Of a DNA stretch of 64,000 nucleotides, positions 63,538 through 64,000 are shown piece by piece. This DNA is from Cycas panzhihuaensis (lineage: Eukaryota > Cycadophyta). How positions within the stretch are numbered: the first letter of the stretch is position 1; every line of letters begins with the position of its first letter. Location of the stretch: assembly GCA_023213395.1 (NCBI GenBank), contig CM041465.1, positions 149,117,741 to 149,181,740 on the forward strand. The letters run 5' to 3'. The notes under the pieces are model-generated. The model was given only the letters and a program-made list of their open reading frames with translations, ran no database searches and was not told where the DNA came from. The position numbers and the translations under genes were made by a program.

Positions 63538-64000
63538 TCAGAACTGTTCAAACTTCACCTTTTTTAGTAGTTTGGTAAAGATATCAGCCACTTGATCTAC
63601 TGTGGGGTAGTACTCTAGTTGAATTGTTCCATCATGAACTAGTTCTATAATCTTGTAGACTTTTATACTTATATGTTTGGTATGATCATGAAATACATGA
63701 TTTTTAGCCATTTGTATTATAGATTGATTATCTATATGTAAGCTAGTAGAATTTGTTTGGGTGGCATTTAATATATTCAACAATTTTCTAAGCCATATCG
63801 CCTCTTTACTTGTCTCAGAAACAACAATATACCCAGCTTTGGTGGTTGAGTCTGTAACTATCTTCTTTCGTCTAGATCTCCATGATATTGGTGCTATTCT
63901 AAGAAATGTTATATACCCAGACATAGATCTTCCTATGTCTTTATCTCTGGCAAAGTCTGAGTTTGTGTATGCATAAAGTTTAAATTCTGCATTGGGTTCA
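63538..64000 (-). pseudogene. Element H: Ty1/copia RNase H, C-terminal end of pol, partial
   Basis: An open minus-strand frame enters from the window edge and ends at the stop near 63538. It shows AYTNSDFARDKDIGRSMSGY (first Asp), SETSKEAIWLRKLLN, LHIDNQSIIQMAKNHVFHDH (Asp), KHISIKVYKI and VDQVADIFTKLL (Asp). The usual TEAEY is TKAGY, so the catalytic Glu is lost although the frame is otherwise clean over about 154 codons. It is the best preserved copia frame here, so H is among the younger of the AT-rich elements. Confidence 0.9.

Overview
This is repeat-filled nuclear DNA of a land plant, most likely an angiosperm. The evidence is Ty3/gypsy elements of the Tat/Ogre type (tRNA-Arg-like primer site, second archaeal-type RNase H, antisense plant-mobile-domain gene) and Ty1/copia elements with tRNA-iMet-like primer sites. 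No host gene, tRNA, rRNA or organelle insert was found. The species cannot be named from the sequence.

Almost every base belongs to a nest of at least ten LTR retrotransposons, named A-J here. Five borders are fixed by matching LTR ends plus matching 5-bp target-site duplications (TSDs): C 9652-20443 (+, ggtcc), B 24051-34351 (+, atgct), E 22764-36743 (-, tttta), F 37505-59333 (-, gaagg) and D 39838-54233 (+, ccaac). The inferred order of insertion is: G, an old copia on the minus strand, received J, F and I; J received A in its 5' LTR and E in its 3' LTR; A received C 17 bp before the end of its 3' LTR; E received B; F received D; I received H. A runs off the left edge, H off the right edge, and both ends of G are outside.

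Region by region: 1-20465 is GC- and CpG-rich (A, with C inside its LTR). 20466-39837 is AT-rich and CpG-poor (J, E, B, a piece of G, the 3' half of F). 39838-54233 is the second GC-rich block (D). 54239-64000 is AT-rich again (the 5' half of F, then G, I, H). A, C and D are one young superfamily with about 2.5-kb LTRs. D has the whole order gag, protease, RT, RNase H, integrase, a double 3' hairpin, a remnant of the antisense gene, and the second RNase H. A keeps most of the antisense gene. C has lost RT, RNase H and integrase yet keeps a long gag and an intact second RNase H, so it would depend on a relative to move.

The old elements B, E, F, G, H, I and J are relics whose frames are still readable but peppered with TAG, TAA and TGA where Gln, Trp or Arg is expected, as expected from loss of methylated cytosines. 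Points of most interest: the antisense gene and the separate second RNase H in A/C/D; a 20-bp-phased array of GGTACC-centred palindromes in an LTR promoter and again beside the antisense gene; a conserved hairpin directly after pol; a 19-bp minisatellite in B with a 361-bp (19 x 19) higher-order period; an unrecognised extra gene in B; and blocks where the two LTRs of one young element cannot be aligned, which may be consensus errors.
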